From positions 1 to 64,000 of the forward strand of contig CAWEQO010000013.1 in the NCBI GenBank assembly GCA_963811225.1: a stretch of 64,000 bases of DNA, given 5' to 3'. The translations under genes and the position numbers were made by a program. Positions 34,801-45,553 of the stretch are shown one piece after another. The notes under the pieces were generated by a model. It was not told the DNA's origin. It made no database searches and saw only the letters and a program-made list of their open reading frames with translations. The DNA comes from CAWEQO01 sp963811225 (GTDB lineage: Bacteria; Chloroflexota; Anaerolineae; Anaerolineales; Anaerolineaceae). Numbering within the stretch: position 1 is the stretch's first letter; every line of letters starts with the position of its first letter.

Positions 34801-37800
34801 GATCGTGGCAGGAGGTGGAGGCCGAAACACAGACCTGCAACGAAGGCTCAACCATCGATCCGGGCGCCTGCACCTTCGAGACCTCCATTGGCGGCACGTA
34901 CCGCATCACCGCCACGATCAGCGACGAGATGGGCCGCAAGAACCAGACCCAATTCACCCGCTGGGTCAGCGGCGGTGAGCGCCCGCCTTCACGGAAGGTG
35001 GAGCAAGAGCAGCTGACCTTGATCCCGGACCAAGAGAATTATCAATCCGGCGATACCGCCGAGGTGCTGGTGCAGGCGCCCTTCAGCCCGGCCGAAGGCT
35101 TACTGACCCTGACCCGTGGAGGCATTGTCACCACACAACGCTTTACCGTGGAAGGCAACAGCGCCATCCTGCGCATCCCTGTTAAGGAAAGCTACATTCC
35201 CAACCTGAACGTGCAGGTCGACCTGACCGGCGCAGCGCCGCGCACCGACGACAACGGCAGCCCCGTGCCGGATGCGCCCGCCCGCCCGGCCTACGCCAGC
35301 GGAACGCTAAACCTGAGCATCCCGCCCGAAGAGCGCACGCTGTCGGTGCAAGTTGGAGCCAATCCGGACGCGACCGAGCCTGGCGGCGACACCGTCATTG
35401 ACGTCCTGGTGCACGACGCCCAGGGCAAGCCGGTGCAGGGCGCGGAAGTGACCGTCTTCGCGGTCGACGAGGCCATCTTGGCTCTTACAAACTACAACCT
35501 GGCCGATCCTCTGGCCATCTTCTACAGCGACCGCCCATCGAACCTGTACGCAACCTACGCCCGGGCCAGCATCATCCTGGCAGATCCGCTGGCGCTGGCG
35601 GCCGATCAAGGCCGCGGCGGCGGCGGCGAAAACTATGCCATGGACAAAGCCATGGGTGCTATGCCGCAAATGGAAGCTCCCATGGCCGCCGCCCAGCCGA
35701 CGATGACCGCCGTCCAGGAAAGTGGGGCTCCCGGTGCAGCGCCGCAGCCCATCCGGGTGCGCACCAACTTCAACCCGCTGGCCGTGTTTGCCCCGGCCGC
35801 CATGACCGATGTGGACGGCAGCGTGCAGGTGCAAGTCAAGCTGCCCGACAATCTGACTCGCTACCGCATTATGGCGGTGGCCGCTAACCCCTCCAATAAG
35901 TTCGGCTCGGCGGACGCCAACCTGACGGCCCGCCTGCCGCTGATGGTGCGGCCCTCAGCCCCGCGCTTCCTGAACTTTGGCGACGAGTTCGAGCTGCCGG
36001 TGGTGATCCAAAACCAGACCGGTGAACCCATGACCGTCGACGTGGCCGTCCGGGCCAGCAATCTGGAGCTGACCGGCCCAGCCGGGCTGCGCGTCGAAGT
36101 GCCCGCCAACGACCGGGTAGAAGTGCGCTTCCCGGCCTCGGCTCAAGCCGCCGGAACGGCTCGCTATCAGATCGCAGCGGTCTCCGGCAGTTATGCCGAT
36201 GCCGCCAGCGGCGAGCTGCCCGTCTACACCCCGGCCACCAGCGATGCCTTTGCGGTCTACGGCGTGGTCAACTCAGGCGCTGTCGCTCAGCCGCTGCTCT
36301 CTCCGGAGGGTGTCTTCCCGCAGTTCGGCGGCCTGGAGATTACGACCTCTTCCACCGCCCTGCAATCCCTTACCGATGCAGTTCTCTACCTGGTCTCTTA
36401 CCCCTACGAATGCAGCGAACAGCTCGCCAGCCGCATCCTGGCCGTCGCGGCTTTGCGGGACGTGCTGACCGCCTTCGACGCTCCCGGCCTGCCTTCCCCC
36501 CAAGAGATGGAAAACGCCGTGCAGCATGACATCCAAACCCTGCAGGGCATGCAGAACCCAGACGGCGGCTTCCCCTACTGGACGCGCGGCCGCGAATCGA
36601 TCCCCTTCAACACCATCCACACCGCCCACGCGCTCTACCGGGCCGAGTCCAAGGGCTTCGAAGTCCCGTCTGAGATGCGACAAGCCGTACTCGGCTACCT
36701 GCGCAGCATAGAAGACCATTACCCCTCGTATTACAGCCAGCGCACCCGCCAGACTCTCAGCGCTTACGCCCTGTACGTGCGCACCTTGATTGGCGACCCC
36801 GATCCGCAGAAAGCGCTCAAACTGATCAATCAGGCCGGGCTGGATAACCTCTCGCTGGATGCGGTCGGTTGGCTGTGGCAGTCGATTTAAGATTCGCCGG
36901 ATGCGGCCGCGCAGCTGAATGACATCCGCCGCCTGATCAACAACCGGGTGGTCGAGACCGCCGGAGCGGCCAACTTCACCACCTCCTACGATGAGCAAGA
37001 TTATCTGCTGCTCGGCTCCAGCCGCCGAACCGATGCGATCCTGCTGGACGCCCTGATGGCCGACAACCCGCAGTCCGACCTGATCCCCAAGGTGGTCAAT
37101 GGGCTGCTGGCTCACCGCACCAAGGGCCGCTGGGGCAACACCCAAGAGAATGTGTTCGTGCTGCTGGCGCTCGACCGCTACTTCAACACCTACGAGACCC
37201 AGACGCCCGACTTCACCGCCCGCATCTGGCTGGGTGAGGATTACGCCGGGGAGAGCACCTTCCAGGGCTACTCCACCGACCGCCACGCCACCAACGTGCC
37301 AATGAATGACTTGCTCGATCGAGTCCCCGCCGGGCAGACCAGCGACTTGATCCTCTCGAAAGAGGGTGAAGGGCGGCTGTACTACCGCCTGGGCCTGCGC
37401 TACGCCCCCACCGACCTGCAGCTCGATCCACTCGACATGGGCTTTGCGGTCTCCAGGGTTTACGAAGCTGTGGACAATCCCGATGACGTCAGCCGCGACG
37501 AGAACGGCGCCTGGCACATCCGCGCCGGAGCGAAGGTGCGCGTGCGGATCACGATGGCGGCCGACAATCGCCGCTACCACGTAGCCCTGGCCGATCCGCT
37601 GCCCGCCGGTCTGGAGATCCTCAATCCGGCCCTGTCGGTCAGCGAGTCTGCCCCGCCAAACGACCCTACCCAGAGCAAGTACGGCTGGTGGTGGTGGAAC
37701 TGGTTCGATCATCAGAACCTGCGCGACGAACGGGCCGAAGCCTTCACGCCCCTGCTGTGGGATGGCGTCTATGAATACACCTATTACGCCCGCGCCACCA

Positions 37801-37898
37801 CCCCCGGCGCCTTCGTGACGCCGCCGACCAAGGCGGAGGAAATGTACTCGCCGGAGGTGTTCGGCAGAAGCGCCAGCGACGTGGTAATCGTAAAATAA
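31806..37898 (+). pseudogene. Alpha-2-macroglobulin-family protein, interrupted by in-frame TAA
   Basis: One reading frame of 2031 codons with a single internal TAA at 36888-36890 (codon 1695); sequence similarity continues across it in the same frame. ATG 31806 has GAAAGGGG upstream. Membrane helix 14-36, Pro/Thr-rich linker, repeated MG beta domains, a bait-like Gly/Met/Ala-rich stretch near 35610-35750, and thioester motif C-S-E-Q at residue 1536 (36411-36422) inside Y-P-Y-E-C-S-E-Q-L-A-S. Bacterial members trap external proteases at the membrane. The stop falls inside the thioester-containing helical domain, about 160 residues after the Cys, so a truncated product would probably lack function. 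The palindrome at its end includes its stop codon. Confidence 0.85.
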
Positions 37899-37961
37899 AT
37901 AGACAGAATGCAAAAGAGCCGAGAGCATACGCTCTCGGCTCTTTTGCATTCTGTCTATTTA
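37896..37961. repeat. Long perfect palindrome, 31-bp arms, between convergent genes
   Basis: Positions 37896-37926 and 37931-37961 are exact reverse complements around a 4-nt loop. It begins with the TAA stop of the alpha-2-macroglobulin gene and ends 1 nt before the stop codon of the convergent glycosyltransferase gene (37963). It fills the whole gap. Confidence 0.92.
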
Positions 37962-37962
37962 C

Positions 37963-39384
37963 TTACCACTTGAAGTCTTTGAACTCCGAAAGCTTGCTGT
38001 ACAGCTGCAAATCCTTCAGATGCTCGAGCGCAATCGGGGCGGCGGTCGAGTGGCCGTAGATCATCACACTCGCCATCAGCAGCAGGATGAACAGCAGCAC
38101 GACCTGGAAATAACGCATGGCTGGCAGGATCAGCTTCCATTGGATGTCTTCCAGCAGGTTGCGCTGGGGCGCAGCCCGCCGCCGGATGGAGCGCACTTTG
38201 CGGACCCGCTTCGAGCGCGCCATCGAGTTACGATACAGCGCCTCGTAGGCCAGCAGCATATTGCGGGTGTCATGGCGAGCGACCCGCTGCTTGCTGGCCT
38301 CACCCATTCCCCGCCAGGCCTCGGAATGGCTTGCCAGCAGGTCGATCTTGCGGGCGGCATCTTGCGGGTTTCCGGGCTCGAACAGGAAACCGTTCAGGCC
38401 GTTCTTGACCAGCTCGGGCAGAGCCATGGCGTTGGCCGCCAGCACCGGTTTGCCGCAGGCCATCGCCTCCAGGGTAGCGATGCTGAGCGATTCGGCATCG
38501 CCGGGCATGACGAACACATTGGAGCAGTTCATCAAGCCGGGCACCTGGGAATGGCTCACCTCGCCCAAGAAGCGCACCCGGTCATCGATTTGTAAACGGT
38601 GCGCCAGGCGCTTGATCTTCTCATCGCGGGCGCCTTTGCCCGCCAGCGCCAGGACCACATCCTTCCGGTGCACGTCTGCCAGCGCTCGCACAATCACATC
38701 GACCCGCTTCTCGTAGTCCATCCGGCCAACGTAGAGGAAGATCTTGCGGTCTTGCGGCAGACCGTAGCGCTGCAGTAGAGAAGCCCGGCAGTCCTCAGGA
38801 GTTTCATTGAAATCTTGCAAGTTGACGCCGCACGAGATTGGGCGGACGTCCACCTTTAATCCGTGATCCATTAACATGCGCGCCGCCGAAGCGGAGGGTG
38901 TCGCAACCATATCGCTGCGGTTCAAGAAGGATAATATCCAGCGCCAGATGACGGACTCGATCCAGCCGCGGAACGGCTGCGGGACATTGGTGAAATAAGG
39001 CGCGCCTACATTCGGGCCGGGATGGTGGGTAGCCACGACCGGTATACCATGCCGCCGGGCTACACGCAGCGCATACTGGCTCACCGGCGCAGAATCCTGC
39101 AGGTGAACCAGATCGGGCCGGAAGTCACGGAAGATTTGCTTCACCTGGCCTTGGTAACCATACGCCAGGTAGAACTCCTTATGGATAAACCACAAATTCA
39201 GCGCGGGCGTAGAGGCTTTGATGACCCCGTTGATCCTGGTCTTTTCCCCTTTCTGACCGGTGCCGGGTGTCAAGACCATCACCTCGTTACCCATGCGGGC
39301 CATCCCCTCGGCCAGGCTGCCGGTGAAGATCGACTGCCCGTTATTTTGTGGAAGATAGGTTGCCCCGATAATTAAGATTCGCAT
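37963..39384 (-). CDS. Glycosyltransferase GT4 with C-terminal membrane anchor
   Basis: 473 residues from M-R-I-L-I-I-G-A-T-Y-L-P (39384); an upstream ATG at 39414 would overlap the preceding gene. N-terminal G-Q-S-I-F-T-G-S-L, donor-domain F-L-Y-V-G-R-M-D-Y-E-K-R and the E-x7-E motif in D-A-E-S-L-S-I-A-T-L-E-A-M mark GT4. Beyond the usual end there is a basic segment (R-S-K-R-V-R-K-V-R), a helix of about 22 residues and a short tail, which is uncommon and suggests membrane tethering. It starts 10 bp after the VTT/DedA-like gene. Confidence 0.86.
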   Translation of the reverse strand: MRILIIGATYLPQNNGQSIFTGSLAEGMARMGNEVMVLTPGTGQKGEKTRINGVIKASTPALNLWFIHKEFYLAYGYQGQVKQIFRDFRPDLVHLQDSAPVSQYALRVARRHGIPVVATHHPGPNVGAPYFTNVPQPFRGWIESVIWRWILSFLNRSDMVATPSASAARMLMDHGLKVDVRPISCGVNLQDFNETPEDCRASLLQRYGLPQDRKIFLYVGRMDYEKRVDVIVRALADVHRKDVVLALAGKGARDEKIKRLAHRLQIDDRVRFLGEVSHSQVPGLMNCSNVFVMPGDAESLSIATLEAMACGKPVLAANAMALPELVKNGLNGFLFEPGNPQDAARKIDLLASHSEAWRGMGEASKQRVARHDTRNMLLAYEALYRNSMARSKRVRKVRSIRRRAAPQRNLLEDIQWKLILPAMRYFQVVLLFILLLMASVMIYGHSTAAPIALEHLKDLQLYSKLSEFKDFKW

Positions 39385-39394
39385 ACAAATACTC

Positions 39395-40048
39395 TCATTG
39401 CGGTTTCTCATCATTACCGTTTAGAAAACGGTCAAAGAGTTTGTCTCGAAACCAAGAGCTCCGGGCAAACAAGAAGAACCCGAGCACGACCAATGCGGAA
39501 ATCGCAAGCGCAAAGTACTCGAAGCCCTTCTCAACTTGAAGTAAGCTGTTGGCGGCAAAATACATCGTCGTGATCAGCAGGCCGGTAACAAGCGTCTCAC
39601 CGATGACGATAAACGGGAACCATTTCCGCCAGGGGACACGTGCAATCCCGGCGATGATCAGCGCCGGGACGATGAATGCGTTGGTAACTTTTGCGAGGAA
39701 CAGGATTTTAACCGCGTGATCGTGAATGCGCTCGCGCAGCTTATCGAAGGTTTCCGGATTGATGCCAATCCGTTTGCCCCCTCGCTTGAACCAGTCGAGT
39801 TTCCCTAAAAAGCCAACCATATACCACCCTGTGTCGGCAGCCAGGTTGCCGGTAATGGCCGAAAAAAACACCAGCACCGGGTTCAACAACCTGGTCGAAG
39901 CAGCCGCAGACGCCAGGAGAATGACGACCGGCCCTTCTATGGCGACGAGTATGGTGATCAGCGGGTAAGCCCAATAACCAAATGGCGCGACCTGACCGGA
40001 CTTCAAGGCCGCGAAGAACTGGTTGAGCATATCGAGTAAGTGCTGCAT
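39395..40048 (-). CDS. DedA/VTT-domain membrane protein
   Basis: 217 residues. It shows the DedA (SNARE-associated, VTT) pattern: re-entrant E-G-P-V-V-I-L-L-A-S-A-A, G-N-L-A-A-D-T-G-W-Y near 67-76, basic loop G-G-K-R-I-G, and F-L-A-K-V-T-N-A-F-I-V-P-A-L-I-I-A-G in the F-x3-R-x4-P region, where the usual Arg is Thr/Asn. The family includes undecaprenyl-phosphate and phospholipid translocases. Its position before a membrane-tethered glycosyltransferase fits a lipid-carrier role, but this is inference. Confidence 0.78.
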   Translation of the reverse strand: MQHLLDMLNQFFAALKSGQVAPFGYWAYPLITILVAIEGPVVILLASAAASTRLLNPVLVFFSAITGNLAADTGWYMVGFLGKLDWFKRGGKRIGINPETFDKLRERIHDHAVKILFLAKVTNAFIVPALIIAGIARVPWRKWFPFIVIGETLVTGLLITTMYFAANSLLQVEKGFEYFALAISALVVLGFFLFARSSWFRDKLFDRFLNGNDEKPQ

Positions 40049-40205
40049 CGTTCATCTTGCAACCGCAAACGCCAAATTCACCAATCCCGGGCAGCGGTTC
40101 CTTTCCTCCCTGTTCTCATCTGATTGTAACGGATAATGAATTGTTGAGATTAAAGCCTGGATGAGAATACCCTCTACAGAACCCGCTCTTGTTCCTCAAA
40201 GTCCT

Positions 40206-40661
40206 TTACGCAGGCTTCAGGCTTAGCGCCGAAACCCAGATATGCGCAACACCGAACAGGATCGACGCTGCGAACAGGGGCCAGGAGTTCAGCAAGTAGG
40301 ATGAGAGCAGCAGGAACACGACCGGCGCAACCGCCATCGGCAGCGGAATGCAGAACAAGGACGCACCCAACAAGCGCGCTTGCCTCCCATCCACAAAATA
40401 ACGTCCCCAGGCGGCGTAGTAGATCGCCAAAGCCAAGACCATCAGCACCGCCGCCGTGACGGCATAACGCTGATCGAGATTGAAGGCGTAGAAGAACGGC
40501 AGCGTCAAGATCGCCAGCCGCCCCAGGTTTTCTAAAATATTCAGCCACTGCGGCACCTTGCTCTCGTCGGCAGCGCCCGATTTTGGCAGCAGCATCCAGA
40601 GCAGATTCGGCAGCATGAGCAGTACCGGCACGAGCCAACCCAAACGAATTACTAAATTCAT
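40206..40661 (-). CDS. Hypothetical membrane protein, 151 aa
   Basis: Four or five predicted helices, with N-terminus N-L-V-I-R-L-G-W-L-V-P-V and two short polar loops (one with P-K-S-G-A-A-D-E-S-K-V-P-Q-W). No family recognised. It stands alone between a DedA-like gene and a HAD operon, all on the minus strand. It is supported by length, hydrophobic pattern and lack of a better overlapping frame. Confidence 0.6.
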   Translation of the reverse strand: MNLVIRLGWLVPVLLMLPNLLWMLLPKSGAADESKVPQWLNILENLGRLAILTLPFFYAFNLDQRYAVTAAVLMVLALAIYYAAWGRYFVDGRQARLLGASLFCIPLPMAVAPVVFLLLSSYLLNSWPLFAASILFGVAHIWVSALSLKPA

Positions 40662-40730
40662 ATCGTTACCCTTTTTATATACGTCGCCGGTTCCAGTTTT
40701 GTTTCATCTCCAAAGCAGTTCTCATTAAAA

Positions 40731-40785
40731 AGGTTCTTCTAACCTTCCTGGCGAAGGTTAACCCAATAAGATTGGCTTAGAACCT
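40731..40785 (-). terminator. Intrinsic terminator of the HAD/kinase operon
   Basis: Nested stems: outer AGGTTCT (40731-40737) with AGAACCT (40779-40785), inner TAACCTTC (40740-40747) with its complement (40753-40760). On the minus strand the structure is directly followed by TTTTT (40726-40730 region). This is a conventional terminator, in contrast to the long palindromes. Confidence 0.6.
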
Positions 40786-40788
40786 GTT

Positions 40789-41427
40789 CTAGGAATCGGA
40801 GTGAGGTGCTTGCAGCCAACGCACCAGGTCGGCGTAATCCGTGCCGACCCAGTCCGGGCGGCCTTCGCCGGTCCACTTGCCGTAGAAGGCGGTATGCACG
40901 CCCGCAGCCATCCCGGCCTGGATATCCAGGGCGCGATCACCGAGCGCCAGGGTCTCTTCTCGCTGCAAAGCGTGCGCCTCGATCAAATCGTTGAACATGG
41001 ACGGATCGGGCTTACGGGGAAAATGATCGTCGGCGGTGCGGATGCCTGCGAACCAGTGTCGCAGGCCGTGCGTGTCGAGCAGCCGCTCCAGCCCCCAGCG
41101 ACCGCGATGCGTGGCGATTACGTTGACTCCGCCCGCTTCGATCGCCGCGGCACAGACCGCTTCCACACCTGGGAAGGGCGGCTCGGTCTCCGGCGGAGTC
41201 TGGCGGTACAGCTCCACGAAGCACTCCATGAAGGGGTCCAACTCCAGCCCATACTGCTCCGCCAGGGTTTTCCCACAGCGGCTCAGTGAGACCTGGGCCA
41301 GCTCGGAGACCTGCCGCTCGCTGCCGGTAACGCCCAGCTCGGCCAACGCCGCCAGGAACGCCCGGGTAATGCCGGGGTAAGTGTCGAACAAGGTGCCGTC
41401 GACGTCCCAAATGATGCTGCGGATCAT
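40789..41427 (-). CDS. HAD-family phosphatase
   Basis: 212 residues from M-I-R-S-I-I-W-D-V-D-G-T. Motif I is D-V-D-G-T, motif II T-H in V-I-A-T-H-R, the motif III Lys is in P-R-K-P-D-P, and motif IV is L-G-D-R-A-L-D; the cap is helical. It resembles phosphoglycolate-phosphatase/PPase-type HADs. It shares an ATGA overlap with the phosphotransferase gene upstream. Substrate unknown. Confidence 0.88.
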   Translation of the reverse strand: MIRSIIWDVDGTLFDTYPGITRAFLAALAELGVTGSERQVSELAQVSLSRCGKTLAEQYGLELDPFMECFVELYRQTPPETEPPFPGVEAVCAAAIEAGGVNVIATHRGRWGLERLLDTHGLRHWFAGIRTADDHFPRKPDPSMFNDLIEAHALQREETLALGDRALDIQAGMAAGVHTAFYGKWTGEGRPDWVGTDYADLVRWLQAPHSDS

Positions 41428-42386
41428 AAGCGCTTCTCCATTTCCTCCCACAGCTTCTGCCCATACATCTCCAGCCCCTCGATGATGTAGGGTCGCAGCG
41501 GGCCGGGTAAATTGTTGAAGTGGCGAATATCGTCCCAGAAGCGGTAGAAGTAGCTGCGCAAGAAAAAGCGGTCATCCGGCGGAACAGCCTGGAAGTAGCG
41601 CTCCAGCAGGCCCATCTCAGCGCCCGGGCCGTTGTACAGGTGGAACAGCTCGATCTCCGGGTCGGCCCAGCAGCTGTCCAGCGGGTCGATGATGCCGGTC
41701 ACGCGGCAGGTATCCGGATCGACCATATAATTCCAGACGTTGTAATCGCTGTGGATCAGGGAAGATTGCGGGCAGGGGTGGCTAAGGATCTGGTCGAAGT
41801 GGGTATAAGAACGCTCGGCCACCTCGCGCAGGAAATCAGGGAAGCCGGGCGCGCCCATCTCGGCCTGGGCTTCCTGATAGTAGCGATCCACTTTAGGACG
41901 GTAGAAATCCAACCAGGTGGGAAAGAATGGCCCATGGAGCTCGCCAAAGCCTTTGGGTTGGTTGACGGCATGCAGTTCCAGCAAGTTCTCGACGATCTCA
42001 TCGGCGAAGGCTGCCAGCGCCGATGGGTTGGGGAACTTCACCTCCGAGGCTTTGACCCCCGGCAGCAGCTCCATCAGGATGCCCTCGAAAGGCGCTTCCT
42101 CCGGGCCTTTGTACAGGCCATACACCTCGGGGATCTTCAAACGGCTGTGGGGCCGGAGCGCATCCAGGTTGCGCTGCTCTCGAGCGGTCCAACCGGGGAA
42201 TTTCTGCCACTACAGGATCACCTGTCCCGGCGCCCGGTCGATCTCTGCCCGGTACACCACCCCGTAAAACCCCCACCCCACCGGCTGGTAAGCCAGCATC
42301 CGCCCGCCGAACGTCGCTGCGATGGCTCGCTCGGCGTAACTCGGGTCTTCCAACTGCTGCAAAGGGAATTCGCTGCCTGCACTCAT
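41424..42386 (-). pseudogene. APH-type phosphotransferase, interrupted by TAG at the ATP-binding Lys codon
   Basis: From ATG 42386 the frame encodes the kinase N-lobe (G-F-Y-G-V-V-Y-R-A as Gly-loop and beta2) and reaches V-I-L, then TAG at 42210-42212 (codon 59), then W-Q-K-F-P-G in the same frame. V-I-L-* aligns with the V-A-I-K beta3 motif, so the stop replaces the conserved Lys codon (AAG to TAG is one change). The rest is intact: catalytic loop H-S-D-Y-N-V-W-N and metal Asp in I-I-D-P-L-D-S. It belongs to the aminoglycoside/choline-type phosphotransferases. Translation from TTG 42140 would give an N-lobe-less, inactive form. Confidence 0.8.
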
Positions 42387-42432
42387 ATGGTTTACGTCCT
42401 TGAGAATAATGCGGAACAAAATAATTGTAACC

Positions 42433-42485
42433 GAAGAGAATGGAGAGTAGAGACCAGTTGCCGTTCTTTCCTCTCCGTTCTCTTC
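42433..42485. repeat. Inverted repeat of the GAGAAT/GAGAGCAG family
   Basis: Arms 42433-42447 and 42471-42485, 15 bp with one mismatch (GAAGAGAATGGAGAG and near complement), 23-nt spacer. It lies between divergent genes, with a TATAAT at 42500-42505 pointing to the plus-strand gene at 42543. Confidence 0.55.
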
Positions 42486-42542
42486 TTTCCGTTTTCCGTT
42501 ATAATCAACCCGTCCGACCATTCCAATGGAGGCAACCATCCC

Positions 42543-42908
42543 ATGATCCCCTCTTTCCTCATCTCCAAAGCATACAAGCGCGGCAGCCTGCGCAACCGTG
42601 GTAACGGCTTCGAGTTCAGCTTGCGCAATCCAATTGAGACCGGCACGTTGATCGGAGTGGGGCCGCTGGTGGTGGATGGGACCAGCTGCCCGGCAGCGGC
42701 AATTACAATCCGCGGAGCCAGCGGCGAGATCCGCGCCGATGAGCTGACCCGCCGCAACCCGCTCGAGTTCGCAGCCAACAGCGAGATGCGCGTGATTGTG
42801 GCAGGCGAGCCTCTACCGGAAGGGCCGCACGAGCTGGTGCTAACTGCCAATACCGCCGAAATCGGTCGCATTACCCTGAATGTCAAGGATGATCTCAGCG
42901 TTGACTAA
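42543..42908 (+). CDS. Small conserved-looking protein of unknown function, 121 aa
   Basis: ATG 42543 has GGAGG upstream and a TATAAT 38 bp before it. The product is soluble and mostly beta: M-I-P-S-F-L-I-S-K-A-Y-K-R-G-S-L-R-N, G-F-E-F-S-L-R-N-P-I, G-V-G-P-L-V-V-D-G. It has no cysteine cluster, helix or catalytic motif I can name. The next gene starts 12 bp after it, so it may be first in a three-gene unit with the membrane glycosyltransferase-like gene. Confidence 0.65.
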   Translation: MIPSFLISKAYKRGSLRNRGNGFEFSLRNPIETGTLIGVGPLVVDGTSCPAAAITIRGASGEIRADELTRRNPLEFAANSEMRVIVAGEPLPEGPHELVLTANTAEIGRITLNVKDDLSVD

Positions 42909-42920
42909 GGCGCTCTGCAC

Positions 42921-43354
42921 ATGAAACGACTGGTCCCCTACATTTCGATTGCCATCCTGCTGGCGCTCTTGCTGGTCTCGCTGTCCTCGGCCCTGCGTGT
43001 CGCCCAATCCGTCCGGAAGACTTGGAACCCGGCCGAAATCGGCCAGGACGGGCGCAGCCTTTGGGAGCAGCGCCTGGAGGAATTGCGCGGCGACCTGCCC
43101 ATGCAGGGCATCGTCGGCTACGTCTCCGAGCAGGATATCGCACACGCACCCTTCGACCCGGTCGACACCAATGAGGAATACGCCCTGACGCAGTACTTCC
43201 TGTCGCCGTTGATCATCCAGCGCAGCACAGACTACGAGTACGTGATCGGCAATTTCGGCAATCCCGACTATGATTACAAGGTGGAAGAAACCCTGGGGAT
43301 CGAGCAGATCGCTTCGTATGGCATGGGTATCTACCTGTATAAGGGGAAACCGTA

Positions 43355-43355
<1 letters not shown>
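42921..43355 (+). CDS. Membrane-anchored hypothetical protein, 144 aa
   Basis: N-terminal helix (about 7-27), then an exported domain of about 115 residues with a conserved-looking G-Y-V-S-E-Q-D and Y-D-Y-K-V-E-E-T-L-G. Its stop overlaps the start of the next gene (TAATG), so the two are translationally coupled. Short proteins of this kind precede PMT/ArnT-like membrane transferases, so a helper role is possible but unproved. Confidence 0.65.
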
Positions 43356-44917
<1,562 letters not shown>

Positions 44918-44925
<8 letters not shown>

Positions 44926-45553
44926 GCCCCTTCTTCTCTTCCTCTTTCTTGAACCCAAACGCCAGCACTTGATTCACATTCAGCACGCGGGGCATGCCCT
45001 CACCTAAAAAGAGGGCTGTGACTGATGCGGTATCGATGTTCACCCGCTGGAAAGAATCGAGCGGCATGTCCAGGTAATACGACACAGCCAGGCGGATGGT
45101 ATCAGAGTGCGAGAAGCAGGCGACGATGTCCTTCTCCCCATGGGCCGCCTTGATCTCTTCCAGCGCCCGCACCACCCGCTCGCGCGCCTCGGCGAACAAC
45201 TCACCTTCCGGGAAACGCATCTCCGAAGGCTTTTCCTGAACGGTCTTCCACAGTTTCATGCAACTCATCTGCTTGTTGGTTTTGCCCTGCCATTTGCCGA
45301 AGTGAACTTCCAACAATCCCTCGCAAGTCTGCACCTTCAAGTCATGCGCCTCAGCCAGCGGCTGGGCGGTTTCCATGGCACGCTCCAGCGGGCTGCTGTA
45401 AACGGCTGTGATCGGCGCGTCCTTTAACAGGTCCGCGATCGCTTGCGCCTGTTGCTTGCCTTCATCATTAAGATGGACCCCAGGCAAACGCCCGGCCAGG
45501 CGCTTGCCGACAAAATCATTGACCCCGTGACGGATCAGCAGGATGACCGGCAT
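44918..45553 (-). CDS. Histidine phosphatase (phosphoglycerate-mutase superfamily)
   Basis: 211 residues: catalytic L-I-R-H-G near the N-terminus, Y-S-S-P-L-E-R-A-M-E-T-A, the catalytic Glu in F-P-E-G-E and second His in C-F-S-H-S-D-T-I-R, with a Lys/Glu-rich tail. Related to CobC/GpmB/PhoE-type phosphatases; substrate not predictable. It overlaps rarA by 38 bp on the same strand and is probably co-translated. Confidence 0.9.

Noticed and set aside
36273..37949. Long antisense open frame (558 codons) opposite the alpha-2-macroglobulin gene
   Set aside because: It is the mirror of a strongly supported gene in G+C-rich DNA, is low in complexity (G/V/H/Q rich) and has no start signal.
40049..40205. 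Possible tRNA or small RNA in the gap
   Set aside because: No T-loop (GTTCRAATC-type) or cloverleaf pairing was found here or in other gaps.
42210..42212. Pyrrolysine or other amber recoding
   Set aside because: No pyl genes in the window, no methylamine genes, and another gene has TAA, so nonsense mutation or sequence error is simpler. Kept only as a curiosity in findings.
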